Source of the DNA: Piscinibacter aquaticus
GTDB lineage: Bacteria; Pseudomonadota; Gammaproteobacteria; Burkholderiales; Burkholderiaceae_C
Direction: 5' to 3'
Assembly: GCA_007994965.1 (NCBI GenBank)
Contig: VOPW01000001.1
Location: 496,001-560,000 of the forward strand
DNA: 64,000 bases
Shown: positions 11,443 through 20,342 of the stretch, one piece after another
How the letters are laid out: each line of letters starts with the position of its first letter
Position numbering within the stretch: the first letter of the stretch is position 1
The notes under the pieces: generated by a model
What the model was told of the DNA's origin: nothing
The model's database searches: none
The model's input: the letters and a program-made list of their open reading frames with translations, nothing else
Translations under genes and position numbers: made by a program

Positions 11443-12392
11443 AGATCGATCCGAAGAGCCTGGGCAAGGTGGCGGTGCTGATGGGCGGCAGCTCGGCCGA
11501 GCGCGAGATCTCGCTGATGTCGGGCTCCGGCGTGCTGGCCGCGCTGCGCTCTCAGGGTGTCGATGCGCACGAGTTCGACCCGTCGCAGCGCGATCTCGTC
11601 GAGCTCAAGCGCGAGGGCTTCGCGCGTGCCTTCATCGCGCTGCACGGCCGCCATGGCGAGGACGGCACGGTGCAGGGCGCGCTGGAGCTGCTCGGCATTC
11701 CCTACACCGGCTCGGGCGTGATGGCCTCGGCGATCGCGATCGACAAGGTGATGACCAAGCGGCTGTGGCAGGCGGCCGGCCTGCCGACGCCGAAGTACGT
11801 GGCGCTGCCGCGTGCCACGCAGACGCGCGAGCGCATCGTGCAGGTGCCCGACGAACTCGGCCTGCCGCTGATCGTCAAGCCGCCGCACGAGGGCTCGTCG
11901 ATCGGCGTCACCAAGGTCAAGGGCTGCTCGCAGATGCAGGACGCGGTGGCGCTGGCCGCGAAGCACGACGACGTGGTGCTGTGCGAGGAGTTCATCGAGG
12001 GCGACGAGCTGACCTGCCCGGTGCTCGGCGAGGGCGACAGCGCGCGGGCGCTGCCGGTGATCCGCATCGTCGCGCCCGAGGGCGCCTACGACTACCAGAA
12101 CAAGTACTTCACCGACGTCACGCAGTACCTCGTGCCCAGCGGCCTGCCCGAGGCCGAGGAGCGCGAGATCCAGCGCATCGTCGTCGAGGCCTACCGCGCG
12201 CTGGGCTGCCGCGGCTGGGGCCGGGCCGACCTGATGGTGCGTGCCAGCGACCGCAAGCCGTACCTGCTGGAGATGAACACCAGCCCGGGCATGACCTCGC
12301 ATTCGCTGGTGCCGATGTCGGCCAAGGCCGCCGGCATGAGCTACGAGCAGCTGTGCCTGCACATCGCGGCGAGTGCCGCGCTCGACGGCTGA
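11439..12392 (+). CDS. ddlB: D-alanine:D-alanine ligase
   Basis: ATP-grasp enzyme that makes the D-Ala-D-Ala used by MurF. Unbroken, 317 residues, in the normal range. Visible family features are [17 protein letters not shown] at the N-terminus, [13 protein letters not shown], the ATP-binding lid region [15 protein letters not shown], and the metal and substrate site [17 protein letters not shown] near the end. It overlaps murC by four bases and is followed after 15 bases by ftsQ. The DdlB paralogue is the one usually found inside the dcw cluster. Confidence 0.95.
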   Translation: MKIDPKSLGKVAVLMGGSSAEREISLMSGSGVLAALRSQGVDAHEFDPSQRDLVELKREGFARAFIALHGRHGEDGTVQGALELLGIPYTGSGVMASAIAIDKVMTKRLWQAAGLPTPKYVALPRATQTRERIVQVPDELGLPLIVKPPHEGSSIGVTKVKGCSQMQDAVALAAKHDDVVLCEEFIEGDELTCPVLGEGDSARALPVIRIVAPEGAYDYQNKYFTDVTQYLVPSGLPEAEEREIQRIVVEAYRALGCRGWGRADLMVRASDRKPYLLEMNTSPGMTSHSLVPMSAKAAGMSYEQLCLHIAASAALDG

Positions 12393-12407
12393 CCCCCTCA
12401 CGCGACC

Positions 12408-13223
12408 ATGGCCCGCCGCCCCTCCACCCCCTCGCGCACGCAAGCCCACGGCCTGCCGGTCGACGTGCGCCTGATGAACGCCACCGCGGCGCTGTTCGCG
12501 CTGGTGGGCGTGGTGGCGATCGCGACGGTGGCGGTGCTGTGGATGGCCAAGCAGCCGGTTGTTCTCGCTGCGCTCGATCCGCGTCGAGGGCGATGTGGCG
12601 CGCAATACCGTCGCCACGCTGCGCGCCAATGCGATGCCGCGGCTGGCGGGCAATTTCTTCTCGCTCGATCTGCAGCAGACGCGCGAGGCCTTCGAGTCGG
12701 TGCCCTGGGTGCGCCACGCCGTCGTGCAGCGCATCTGGCCGAATCGCCTCGCGGTGCGGCTGGAGGAGCACCGCGCTGCGGCACTGTGGGCCACGGAAGA
12801 AGGCGAGGACAAGCTGGTCAACAGCTTCGGCGAGGTATTCGAGGCCAACCCGGGCGACATCGACGAGGACGAACTGCCGGTGCTGCGCGGCCCCGAGGGC
12901 AGCTCGCAGCGACTGCTGAAGCTGCATGCGCGGCTGCAGCCGGTGGTGCAGCCGCTGGGCATGCGCATCGAGGAGCTGTCGATGTCCGGCCGCGGCTCGC
13001 TGACCGCCGAGCTCGACGGCGGCGCGGCGATCGAGATCGGCCGTGGGAAGACGACGAGATCGTGGCCCGGCTGCAGCGCTTCGTGGCCACGCTGCCGCAG
13101 GTGATCGCGCAGCACCAGCGCCCGCTGGTGCATGCCGACCTGCGCCACAACGACGGATATGCGGTGCGGCTCAAGGGTGTCTCGACCAGCGGGTCGGGCG
13201 CCGGCGGCGCCGGGAGGAACTAG
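12408..13223 (+). CDS. ftsQ: Cell division protein FtsQ, two apparent frameshifts
   Basis: Bitopic divisome scaffold. A short cytoplasmic tail is followed by one membrane segment (LFALVGVVAIATVAVLWM, about residues 25-42), the POTRA domain (SLRSIRVEGDVARN, then VPWVRHAVVQRIWPNRL) and the beta domain. Breaks occur at about 12555 (CCGG; a lost CT from CCCTGG would fit but the exact residues there are uncertain) and at 13045-13047 (three Gs where four give GRGEDDEIVAR). The second is a G-run error and not at a CCWGG site. Corrected length is about 272 residues. The stop is 3 bases before ftsA. Confidence 0.88.
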   Translation: MARRPSTPSRTQAHGLPVDVRLMNATAALFALVGVVAIATVAVLWMAKQPVVLAALDPRRGRCGAQYRRHAARQCDAAAGGQFLLARSAADARGLRVGALGAPRRRAAHLAESPRGAAGGAPRCGTVGHGRRRGQAGQQLRRGIRGQPGRHRRGRTAGAARPRGQLAATAEAACAAAAGGAAAGHAHRGAVDVRPRLADRRARRRRGDRDRPWEDDEIVARLQRFVATLPQVIAQHQRPLVHADLRHNDGYAVRLKGVSTSGSGAGGAGRN

Positions 13224-13226
13224 AGG

Positions 13227-14456
13227 ATGGCCAAGGAATACAAGGATCTCGTCGTCGGGCTGGACATCGGCACCGCCAAGGTGATGGCGGTGGTGGCCGA
13301 AGTGCAGGCCGATGGCGAGCTGCGCATCGCGGGCCTGGGCGTGGCGCCCAGCCACGGCCTCAAGCGTGGCGTGGTGGTCAACATCGATGCGACGGTGCAG
13401 TCGATCCAGCAGGCCTTGAAGGAGGCCGAGATGATGGCCGACTGCAAGATCACCCGCGTCTACACCGGCATCACCGGCAGCCACATCCGCGGCCAGAACT
13501 CGACCGGCATGGTCATCGTGCGCGACAAGGAGGTCACGCCGGTCGACGTGGCGCGCGTGGTCGAAACCGCCAAGGCGATCAACATCCCGAACGACCAGCG
13601 GCTGCTGCTGGTGCAGGCGCAGGAGTTCGTGATCGACGGCCACGAGGTCAAGGAGCCGATCGGCATGAGCGGTGGCCGCCTCGAGGTGAAGGTGCACATC
13701 GTCACCGGTGCGGGCAGCGCGGCGGAAAACATCGTCAAGTGCGTGCGCCGTTGCGGCCTGGAGGTGGAGCAGCTGGTGCTCAACCCGAGCGCCTCCAGCC
13801 ATGCGGTGCTGACCGAGGACGAGAAGGACCTCGGCGTGGCCATCGTCGACATCGGCGCGGGCACGACGGATGTGGCCATCTTCACCGACGGCGCGATCCG
13901 CCACACCGCGGTGATCCCGATCGCCGGCGACCTGATCACCAGCGACATCGCGATGGCGCTGCGCACGCCGACCAAGGATGCCGAGGAGATCAAGGTCGAG
14001 TACGGCGTGGCCAAGCAGCTGCTGGCCGACCCGTCCGACAACCTCGAGGTGCCCGGCCTCGGCGACCGCGCGCCGCGCATGCTCAGCCGCCAGGCGCTGG
14101 CTGGCGTGATCGAGCCGCGCGTCGAGGAGATCTATTCGCTGGTGCACCGGGTGATCCGCGAGAGCGGCTGCGAGGAGCTGCTGTCCTCCGGCATCGTGAT
14201 CACCGGCGGCGCGGCGGTGATGCCGGGCATGGTCGAGCTCGGCGAGGACATCTTCCTCAAGCCGGTGCGCAAGGGCATCCCCACCTACCACGGCCCGCTG
14301 GCCGACATGGTGGCCAACCCGCGCTCGGCCACTGTGATGGGCCTGCTCGAAGAGGCCCGTCTGTCACGCACCCGCGGCCAGCGCGCCGCGCAGCAGGCGG
14401 GGTCGGTCCAGACCCTGTTCGGCCGCGCGAAGGACTGGTTCCTCGGCAACTTCTGA
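13227..14456 (+). CDS. ftsA: Cell division protein FtsA
   Basis: Actin-like ATPase that tethers FtsZ to the membrane. Unbroken, 409 residues. The first phosphate loop is LDIGTAKV near residue 13, the FtsA-specific 1C subdomain follows (GLKRGVVVNIDATVQSI), the second phosphate loop is VDIGAGTTDVA, and the adenosine motif is ITGGAAVMPGM. The C-terminus ends in FGRAKDWFLGNF, which fits the amphipathic membrane-targeting helix of the family. It lies 3 bases after ftsQ and 142 bases before ftsZ; that spacer has no gene that I can see and probably carries an ftsZ promoter. Confidence 0.96.
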   Translation: MAKEYKDLVVGLDIGTAKVMAVVAEVQADGELRIAGLGVAPSHGLKRGVVVNIDATVQSIQQALKEAEMMADCKITRVYTGITGSHIRGQNSTGMVIVRDKEVTPVDVARVVETAKAINIPNDQRLLLVQAQEFVIDGHEVKEPIGMSGGRLEVKVHIVTGAGSAAENIVKCVRRCGLEVEQLVLNPSASSHAVLTEDEKDLGVAIVDIGAGTTDVAIFTDGAIRHTAVIPIAGDLITSDIAMALRTPTKDAEEIKVEYGVAKQLLADPSDNLEVPGLGDRAPRMLSRQALAGVIEPRVEEIYSLVHRVIRESGCEELLSSGIVITGGAAVMPGMVELGEDIFLKPVRKGIPTYHGPLADMVANPRSATVMGLLEEARLSRTRGQRAAQQAGSVQTLFGRAKDWFLGNF

Positions 14457-14598
14457 AAGGGCGGACGCATGAACAACCACGATCCGCCCCTCGTCCCCAT
14501 CCAGGCGATCCGGCGAAGACCGGAACAACAAGACGCGAACGCGTTGGATCCACGGCTAGTCACTTTCAGGCAACTGCACCCTACCTCGGAGAAACACC

Positions 14599-15798
14599 AT
14601 GCCCATCGAAATGATCGAAGAGTTCGACCTCGGCACCCGCATCAAGGTCATCGGCGTCGGCGGCGGCGGCGGCAATGCCGTCGAGCACATGATCGCCAAG
14701 GGCGTCCAGGGCGTGGAGTTCATCTGCGCCAACACCGATGCGCAGGCACTCAATCGCTCCGCCGCGACCGCGCTGATCCAGCTCGGCACCACCGGCCTGG
14801 GCGCCGGCGCTAAGCCGGAAGCCGGCCGTGCCGCGGCCGAAGAGGCGGTCGACCGCATCCGCGAATCCATCACCGGCGCCAACATGCTGTTCATCACCGC
14901 CGGCATGGGCGGCGGCACCGGCACCGGCGCCGCGCCGGTGATCGCCCGCGTGGCCAAGGAGATGGGCATCCTGACCGTCGGCGTGGTCACCAAGCCGTTC
15001 GACTTCGAAGGCGCCCGCCGCGCCAAGGCTGCCGACGCCGGCCTGGCCGAGCTGGAGGCCAACGTCGACTCGCTGATCGTCATCCTCAACGACAAGCTGC
15101 TCGAGGTGCTGGGCGACGACGTCACGCAGGACGAGGCCTTCGCGCATGCGAACGACGTGCTGCGCAATGCCGTCGGCGGCATCAGCGACATCATCCACAT
15201 CCCGGGGATGGTGAACGTCGACTTCGAGGACGTGAAGACGGTGATGGGCGAGCCCGGCAAGGCGATGATGGGCACGGCGATGGCCGCCGGCCCCGACCGC
15301 GCCACCAAGGCCGCCGAGGCCGCCGTGGCCTGCCCGCTGCTGGAAGGCATCGACCTGTCGGGCGCACGTGGCGTGCTGGTGCTGATCGCGGCCAACCGCG
15401 CGAACTTCAAGCTGTCGGAGAGCCGCAACGCGATGAACACCATCCGCCGCTATGCGGCCGACGATGCGCACGTCATCTACGGCACGGCCTACGACGACAG
15501 CCTGGGCGACCAGCTGCGCGTGACGGTGATCGCCACCGGCCTGAGCCCGGTCAAGCGCCAGCAGGCCGCACCGATCCAGGTGGTGCACAGCGCGCCGATG
15601 CAGCGCACCGGCACCGACAACATCCCGGTGCTGACCACCCCGGTGCAGACCACGCCGCCGGCGCACGACTACACCGCGCTCAACACCCCGAGCGTGTGGC
15701 GCAACGGCCGCACCGCGGCGGCGAAGGTGGATGCGCTGGCCAGCCACGGCATGGACGAGATCGAGATCCCGGCGTTCCTGCGCAAACAAGCTGACTGA
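14599..15798 (+). CDS. ftsZ: Cell division GTPase FtsZ
   Basis: Tubulin-like GTPase that forms the division ring. Unbroken, 399 residues. The tubulin signature GGGTGTGAAPV is near residue 105, the T7 catalytic loop NVDFEDVKTVM near residue 206, and a variable linker leads to the conserved C-terminal peptide EIEIPAFLRKQAD that binds FtsA. The ribosome site GGAG lies 9 bases before the ATG. Several CCWGG sites inside the gene are intact, so the motif is not always miscalled. A strong hairpin follows the stop. Confidence 0.98.
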   Translation: MPIEMIEEFDLGTRIKVIGVGGGGGNAVEHMIAKGVQGVEFICANTDAQALNRSAATALIQLGTTGLGAGAKPEAGRAAAEEAVDRIRESITGANMLFITAGMGGGTGTGAAPVIARVAKEMGILTVGVVTKPFDFEGARRAKAADAGLAELEANVDSLIVILNDKLLEVLGDDVTQDEAFAHANDVLRNAVGGISDIIHIPGMVNVDFEDVKTVMGEPGKAMMGTAMAAGPDRATKAAEAAVACPLLEGIDLSGARGVLVLIAANRANFKLSESRNAMNTIRRYAADDAHVIYGTAYDDSLGDQLRVTVIATGLSPVKRQQAAPIQVVHSAPMQRTGTDNIPVLTTPVQTTPPAHDYTALNTPSVWRNGRTAAAKVDALASHGMDEIEIPAFLRKQAD

Positions 15799-15805
15799 CC
15801 ACCCC

Positions 15806-15825
15806 GGAGCGCCTCACGGCGCTCC
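15806..15825 (+). terminator. Perfect 8-bp hairpin just after ftsZ
   Basis: GGAGCGCC, a TCAC loop and GGCGCTCC form a perfect inverted repeat starting 8 bases after the ftsZ stop. There is no run of T after it, so it may be a weak terminator, an mRNA 3' stabiliser or part of a dispersed intergenic element. A second small GC palindrome (CCCTCGGGGG) follows. Confidence 0.55.
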
Positions 15826-15839
15826 CCTCGGGGGCACCG

Positions 15840-15887
15840 CCAGCGGACCGGCAGAGCCGGATCCGCGGCGGTCGCTTGATCCGCTGG
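15840..15887 (+). repeat. Nested inverted repeat in the ftsZ-lpxC spacer
   Basis: CCAGCGGA (15840-15847) and TCCGCTGG (15880-15887) pair over a 32-base interior that itself contains CCGG-CAGAG-CCGG (15848-15860). It lies in the leader region of lpxC. The function is unknown: a structured leader, a bidirectional terminator or a dispersed repeat are all possible. Confidence 0.5.
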
Positions 15888-15954
15888 AGCGACTATGGAG
15901 GTGATCGATCGCTTCGTGGCGCGGCGGCGTGCCGGATCGGGGACAATCCCGGTC

Positions 15955-16890
15955 ATGCTGCAGCAACGCACCCTGAAGTCGATGACACGCGCCGTGGGCG
16001 TCGGCGTGCACGGCGGCCAGCGGGTCGAGCTGACGCTGCGCCCCGCGCCGCCCGACCACGGCATCGTCTTTCGCCGCGTCGACCTGCCTCAGCCGGTGGC
16101 GATTCCGCTGTCGGCCGAGGTGGTCTCCGACACGCGCATGGCCACCACGCTGTCGCCCGAAGGCGACCCGGGCGCGCCCAAGGTGAAGACGGTCGAGCAC
16201 CTGCTGTCGGCCTGCGCCGGCCTCGGCCTGGACAACCTGACGATCGACCTGACCGCCGAAGAGGTGCCCATCCTCGATGGCTCGGCAGCCTCGTTCGTCT
16301 ACCTGCTGCAAAGCGCCGGCATCGAGCTGCAGGATGCGCCCAAGCGCTTCATCCGCGTCAAGCGGCCGGTGGAGGTGCGCGAAGGCGAGGGCGCGCGCCT
16401 GATGTGGGCGAAGCTCGAGCCCTTCGAGGGCTACAAGCTCACCTTCGAGATCGAGTTCCACCACCCGGCGGTCGACCAGACCGGCCAGCGCGTGACCTTC
16501 GACATGGGCTCGGGCAACTACAAGCGCGAGATCGCCCGCGCCCGCACCTTCGGCTTCAGCAAGGATGTCGACATGATGCGCGCCCGCGGCCTCGGCCTGG
16601 GCGGCAGCATGGACAACGTGATCGTCGTCGACGAATCGAAGGTGCTCAATGCCGAGGGGCTGCGCTACGACGACGAGTTCGTCAAGCACAAGATCCTCGA
16701 TGCGATCGGCGACATGGCGATGGCCGGCCGGCCGATCCTGGCCGCCTACAGCGCCTTCAAGTCGGGCCATGCGTTGAACAACAAGCTGCTGCGGGCCTTG
16801 ATGTCCGATCCGCAGAATTTCGAGATCGTCACCATCGAGGATGCGAGCCGGCTGCCGCGTGGCTCGGCGGAACTCGCTCCGGCCTGGTGA
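15955..16890 (+). CDS. lpxC: UDP-3-O-acyl-N-acetylglucosamine deacetylase LpxC
   Basis: Zinc enzyme for the first committed step of lipid A synthesis. Unbroken, 311 residues from the ATG at 15955 ([20 protein letters not shown]), which matches family starts better than the longer in-frame option at 15895. The first zinc ligand lies in [10 protein letters not shown], and the second motif HKILDAIGD supplies the other His and Asp. IPILDGS-type catalytic residues appear as [10 protein letters not shown]. The position after ftsZ is standard. An intact CCTGG lies just before the stop. Confidence 0.97.
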   Translation: MLQQRTLKSMTRAVGVGVHGGQRVELTLRPAPPDHGIVFRRVDLPQPVAIPLSAEVVSDTRMATTLSPEGDPGAPKVKTVEHLLSACAGLGLDNLTIDLTAEEVPILDGSAASFVYLLQSAGIELQDAPKRFIRVKRPVEVREGEGARLMWAKLEPFEGYKLTFEIEFHHPAVDQTGQRVTFDMGSGNYKREIARARTFGFSKDVDMMRARGLGLGGSMDNVIVVDESKVLNAEGLRYDDEFVKHKILDAIGDMAMAGRPILAAYSAFKSGHALNNKLLRALMSDPQNFEIVTIEDASRLPRGSAELAPAW

Positions 16891-16905
16891 AGGCGCTGCG
16901 CGACG

Positions 16906-17090
16906 ATGCTGATCTTCCGCTGGATCGTCCTGCTGCTGCTGGTGGCCGGGCTGCTGTGCTTCGCGATGTACATCGGCACGGGCCGGCCAAGTGGCGCCAC
17001 CTGGGCATCCGCATCGTCAAGTGGACCGTCATCGCGGCGCTGGGCTTCTTCGCTGTGCTCATCCTCGAGCGCATGGCGATGGCGTTGTGA
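16906..17090 (+). CDS. Small two-helix membrane protein, one apparent frameshift
   Basis: About 61 residues after correction. It opens MLIFRWIVLLLLVAGLLCFA and has a second hydrophobic stretch (TVIAALGFFAVLILERM). The frame breaks at 16983 (CCGG, expected CCTGG), which restores GTGLAKWRHLG between the helices. It starts 15 bases after lpxC, so it is probably co-transcribed. The function is not recognised. Its start resembles that of the next gene (FRWIV), which suggests tandem duplication. Confidence 0.75.
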
Positions 17091-17112
17091 AGGCGAGCAT
17101 GGGAATCAGCGC

Positions 17113-17334
17113 ATGGTGATCTTCCGCTGGATCGTGGGCGTGCTCTGCGGCTTGTTTGCCGCAGGATGGCTCTTCACGTTTCTGATGTACGTGCTGCGCG
17201 ACGATGATCGCTTCGCCGAGCTGGGCAAGCGGCTGCGCCACTTCACGATCCTGATCGCGCTGCTCTGGTTCAACACCGAGATCTGGGGCCGCGTCGTCTG
17301 GACGATCTTCACCTGGGGCGTGCCGACGGCCTGA
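17113..17334 (+). CDS. Small membrane protein, likely paralogue of the preceding one
   Basis: 73 residues beginning MVIFRWIVGVLCGLFAAGWL, with a second hydrophobic segment near FTILIALLWFNTEIWG. The shared opening (M-L/V-IFRWIV) and a similar spacing of helices suggest descent from the same small protein as the gene just before it, 22 bases upstream. The function is not recognised. The last 26 bases overlap the convergent esterase gene. Confidence 0.75.
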   Translation: MVIFRWIVGVLCGLFAAGWLFTFLMYVLRDDDRFAELGKRLRHFTILIALLWFNTEIWGRVVWTIFTWGVPTA

Positions 17335-17926
17335 GCAGCCCCAGGAAGTCGATGATGTCCGGCAGGTGCGCGTCGAAATCCGACAGCGCGTGGTCACTGC
17401 CATCCAGCAGCTTGATCCGGCAGCCTGCGTAGCGCGCTGCCATTTCCCGCCAGTCGAGCAATTCGTCGCCCTTGGCGATCACTGCGCCATAGCGCTCGGG
17501 CTTCGTGACGGCGGGCGGGGTCATGGCACGAAGCTCGCCGACGAACGCCGGCTGGAAGAAGAAGCGCTCGGCCGGATCGTGCCGGGCGGTCTGCTCGCCG
17601 ATGTACTTCTCCAGGTCGCGCGCCGGATCGACCGCCGGGTTGAGCAGCACCGCCGTGCAGCCCAGGCGCTCGGCCAGCACGGTGGCGTAGAAGCCGCCAA
17701 GCGAACTGCCCACCACCGCCATCGCCTCATGCGGCCACGCCGACACACCCTGCAGCAAGAGGGCCAGTGCCTCGCGCGGAGACGGCGGCAGCTGCGGGCA
17801 CCACCAGTGCAGGTCGAGCCGGTGCGCGGCCACCCAGGCGGCCATGCGCTGGGCCTTCGCCGAGCGCGGCGAGGAGCGGAAGCCATGCAGGTAGAGCAGG
17901 TGGGTGATCGGTTTGCGCGCCATCAA
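17309..17926 (-). CDS. YqiA/YcfP-family alpha/beta-hydrolase (esterase)
   Basis: 205 residues, a typical length for this small esterase family. The catalytic triad can be placed: nucleophile Ser75 in VVGSSLGG, Asp in AKGDELLDW and His in DGSDHALSDF. LYLHGF near the N-terminus is the oxyanion-side motif. It is likely a cytoplasmic esterase; the natural substrate is unknown. It is convergent with the small membrane protein gene and divergent from the phosphofructokinase gene 65 bases away. Met1 and Met2 are both possible starts. Confidence 0.85.
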   Translation of the reverse strand: MMARKPITHLLYLHGFRSSPRSAKAQRMAAWVAAHRLDLHWWCPQLPPSPREALALLLQGVSAWPHEAMAVVGSSLGGFYATVLAERLGCTAVLLNPAVDPARDLEKYIGEQTARHDPAERFFFQPAFVGELRAMTPPAVTKPERYGAVIAKGDELLDWREMAARYAGCRIKLLDGSDHALSDFDAHLPDIIDFLGLLRPSARPR

Positions 17927-17991
17927 GCCGCAGTCTGCACCAAGCCCGCGTGCGCTCCTACACTGCGCCGGACACAGAGCAGGAGACGATG

Positions 17992-19052
17992 ATGCGCATC
18001 GGCGTGCTGACCGGCGGTGGCGACTGCCCGGGCCTCAATGCGGTGATCCGTGCGGTGACGAAGTCGCTGATCCATCGCGCCGGCGCCGAGGTGATCGGCA
18101 TCGAGCAGGGCTTTCTCGGGCTGATCGAGCGCCGCGTGCGGCCGCTGGACCTGCGTTCTGTCGCGGGCATCATGGCCAGCGGCGGCACCATCCTCGGCAC
18201 CCACAACAAGGCCAATCCTTTCGCCTATTTCGGGGCGGGCGGTGCCGACGTCTCCGACCGCGTGATCGCCTACGTTCGCGAGCTCGGGTTGGACGCGATT
18301 GTCGTGATCGGCGGCGACGGCAGCATGGCGATCGCGCAGCAGCTGGCCGACCAGGGCGTGCCAGTGGTCGGCTGTCCGAAGACGATCGACAACGACCTCG
18401 CGCACACCGACCGCAGCTTCGGCTTCGACACGGCGGTGGCCATCGTCACCGAGGCGCTCGACCGCCTGCAGACCACCGGCCAGAGTCACGGCCGCGTGAT
18501 GATCCTCGAGACCATGGGTCGGTGGGCGGGCTGGATCGCGCTGCATGCCGGCTGGCCGGCGGCGCCGACATCATCCTGCTGCCCGAACTGCCCTACCGCC
18601 TCGACGACGTGGCGCGGGTGTGCCGCGAGCGCGAGGCGCGCCAGCGCTACACCTTGATCTGCATCGCCGAGGGGGCGAAGCCGGAAGGCGGCAGCGTCAC
18701 GGTGAAGGAGCGCATCGAGGATTCACCCGAGCCGGTGCGGCTGGGCGGCGTCGGCAACGTGCTGCGGGCGCAGCTCGAGCCGCTGCTCGACTGCGAGGTG
18801 CGCACCACCATCCTCGGCCACGTGCAGCGCGGCGGGCCGCCGACGCCCTTCGACCGCGTGCTGGCCACGCAGTACGGCCATGCGGCGGCGGAGCTGATCG
18901 CGCAGCGCCGCTTCAACCGGGTGGTGGTGCTGCAGGGCGAACGCATCGAGAGCGTGCCGCTGGCCGAAGTGGCCGGGCGCAGCCGCAACGTGCCGGCCGA
19001 TCACCCCTTGCTGCGCACGGCGCTGGACACCGGCATCTCGCTCGGGCGCTGA
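17992..19052 (+). CDS. 6-phosphofructokinase, possibly able to use ATP or pyrophosphate; one apparent frameshift
   Basis: Phosphorylates fructose 6-phosphate. The N-terminus MRIGVLTGGGDCPGLNAVIR is diagnostic. The start at 17992 is preferred over 17989 because AGGAG (17981-17985) then has a 6-base spacer. The donor-site residues are GGDGS (Gly at E. coli position 104) and PKTIDND (Lys at position 124). E. coli ATP-PFK has Gly at both, and classic PPi enzymes have Asp and Lys, so this is the mixed 'group III' pattern. The frame breaks at 18552 (CTGG, expected CCTGG), which restores ALHAGLAGGADIILLPELPY. About 353 residues. The end overlaps the convergent kinase-like gene. Confidence 0.9.
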
Positions 19053-20178
19053 CCCGCGGCCCCGCGCGCGGCGTCGCCGGGCCGAGCGGCAGCCCAGATC
19101 GCGGCGCTGGCGAGCACGGCGAACAGCACCACGACCAGGACCTGCCAGGCGGCCGGCTGGCGCGGCGGAGGCGGCGACGCGTCGGGCCGCCGCTCGGCGG
19201 GCCGGGCGGGTGTCTCGATCGTTGGGCGGGGAGGCAATGCAGCCGGTTTCGGCCGGTCCAGTACGGGCGCCAGCGAACTCTCACCCGGAATGCGCGGGCG
19301 CGCCCGCCGCTCCATCAGGCCCATCGAGGCCATGAAGTCGTCCATGCTGCGGGGCCGCGAAGCGGGGTCGGGCGAGCGCGCGGTCGATCGCCAGCAGCAT
19401 CGCAGCATCCCAGCGCCCGCCGGCAAAGTTCACCAGCGACGGGCGCGACAGGCAAGCTTCGCGCAGCCGTGCCGGCGGCGGCAGGCTGCCGGCAATCGCG
19501 AGGTGGGCCGTCGTGGCCAGGGCCGTAGACGTCGGTCCAGGGGCCGATCGCCCGGGCGCGCACGGCCGGCTCCAGCCATTGCTCGGGCGCCAGCGAGGGA
19601 TCGTCGACGTCGACCAGCTCCGGTCGCCAGGGCGCGAGCGCCCAGCGCGCCGATTCGGGCAAGTCGAGCAGCACGCCGCCGCCCGGCAGGCGAAGCACGC
19701 GGCGGGGCGACACGCCGCCGTGCACGACCCCGCCGCGGTGCAACTGGCCGAGCGCACCACCGATGGCCCGCAACCAGCCGCGCACGTCGGCCGGATCGAC
19801 CGGCGCGCCGCAGCGCCCGATGTCGTCGGCGAGCGGCTGTGCCTCGACCCATGGCAGCTGCACATAGGTCGTGCCGTGCTCGACGAGCAGGCGCGGCCAC
19901 CATCAGCGATTCGTGGCGAGGCAGCGCGAAACGATCGGCGTCGAGCTGAAAGGCGCGCCGGCCGGCATCGAAGGCCGGCGCGGCGCCGAGCCGCACGGCC
20001 ACACGGATGCCGCGGCGCTCGGCCAGCGCCTCGGGCAGGTATTCCAGCACGCGGCAGGGCGTGGCGCTGCCGGGGCTGTGGGCGAGGTAGTCGAATCCGA
20101 GCGGCGAGCTGCCGAGGCAGCACTGCAGCTCGAGGTCGGCGATGCGCGTGCCGGGGGCAGCGCGCCGGGGCGGTTCAT
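19001..20178 (-). CDS. Degenerate serine/threonine kinase-like membrane protein (pseudokinase), several apparent frameshifts
   Basis: The reconstructed N-terminus (ALPPGTRIADLELQCCLG) matches the start of bacterial protein kinase domains, but every catalytic element is altered. The beta-3 lysine position reads RVLEYLPEAL (Lys to Leu), the catalytic loop reads VHGGVSPRRVL where HRDxKPxN is expected, and DFG is replaced by LDLPE. The structural LAPEQW (APE) motif survives. A Pro-rich linker and one C-terminal membrane segment (VLVVVLFAVLASAAIWAA) follow. Frame breaks lie near 20152 (C/G run), 19891 (unclear), 19517-19522 (CCTGG read as CCCTGG) and 19369 (CCTGG to CCG, restoring ALALDPASRPRSMDDF). 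It probably acts as a non-catalytic scaffold. Confidence 0.7.
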
Positions 20179-20342
20179 GCGCTTGTCTCCGTGTCCGGAG
20201 CGCTCGGTACGACGGGAGCGCTTCCGGGCCGGGATGCTGGGCATCGGCGGGCGCGGCGGCATCCCCCTGAATGCGCAGCGCGTGCGGAACTCACGCGGCT
20301 GTGGCACGCGGCGCCACGGCCGCGGTGGGATGTCGCGCCCCG

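Noticed and set aside
11217..14291. Long minus-strand open frame of about 1,000 codons across ddlB, ftsQ and ftsA
   Set aside because: It is antisense to three recognised genes, is rich in His, Arg and Ala, and arises from GC-rich codon bias. The same holds for long antisense frames at 45888-48170, 53362-55776 and 29472-32516.
20179..20342. Possible small gene between the kinase-like gene and mpl
   Set aside because: Only low-complexity Arg/Pro-rich translations are found in both strands; no start with a ribosome site.
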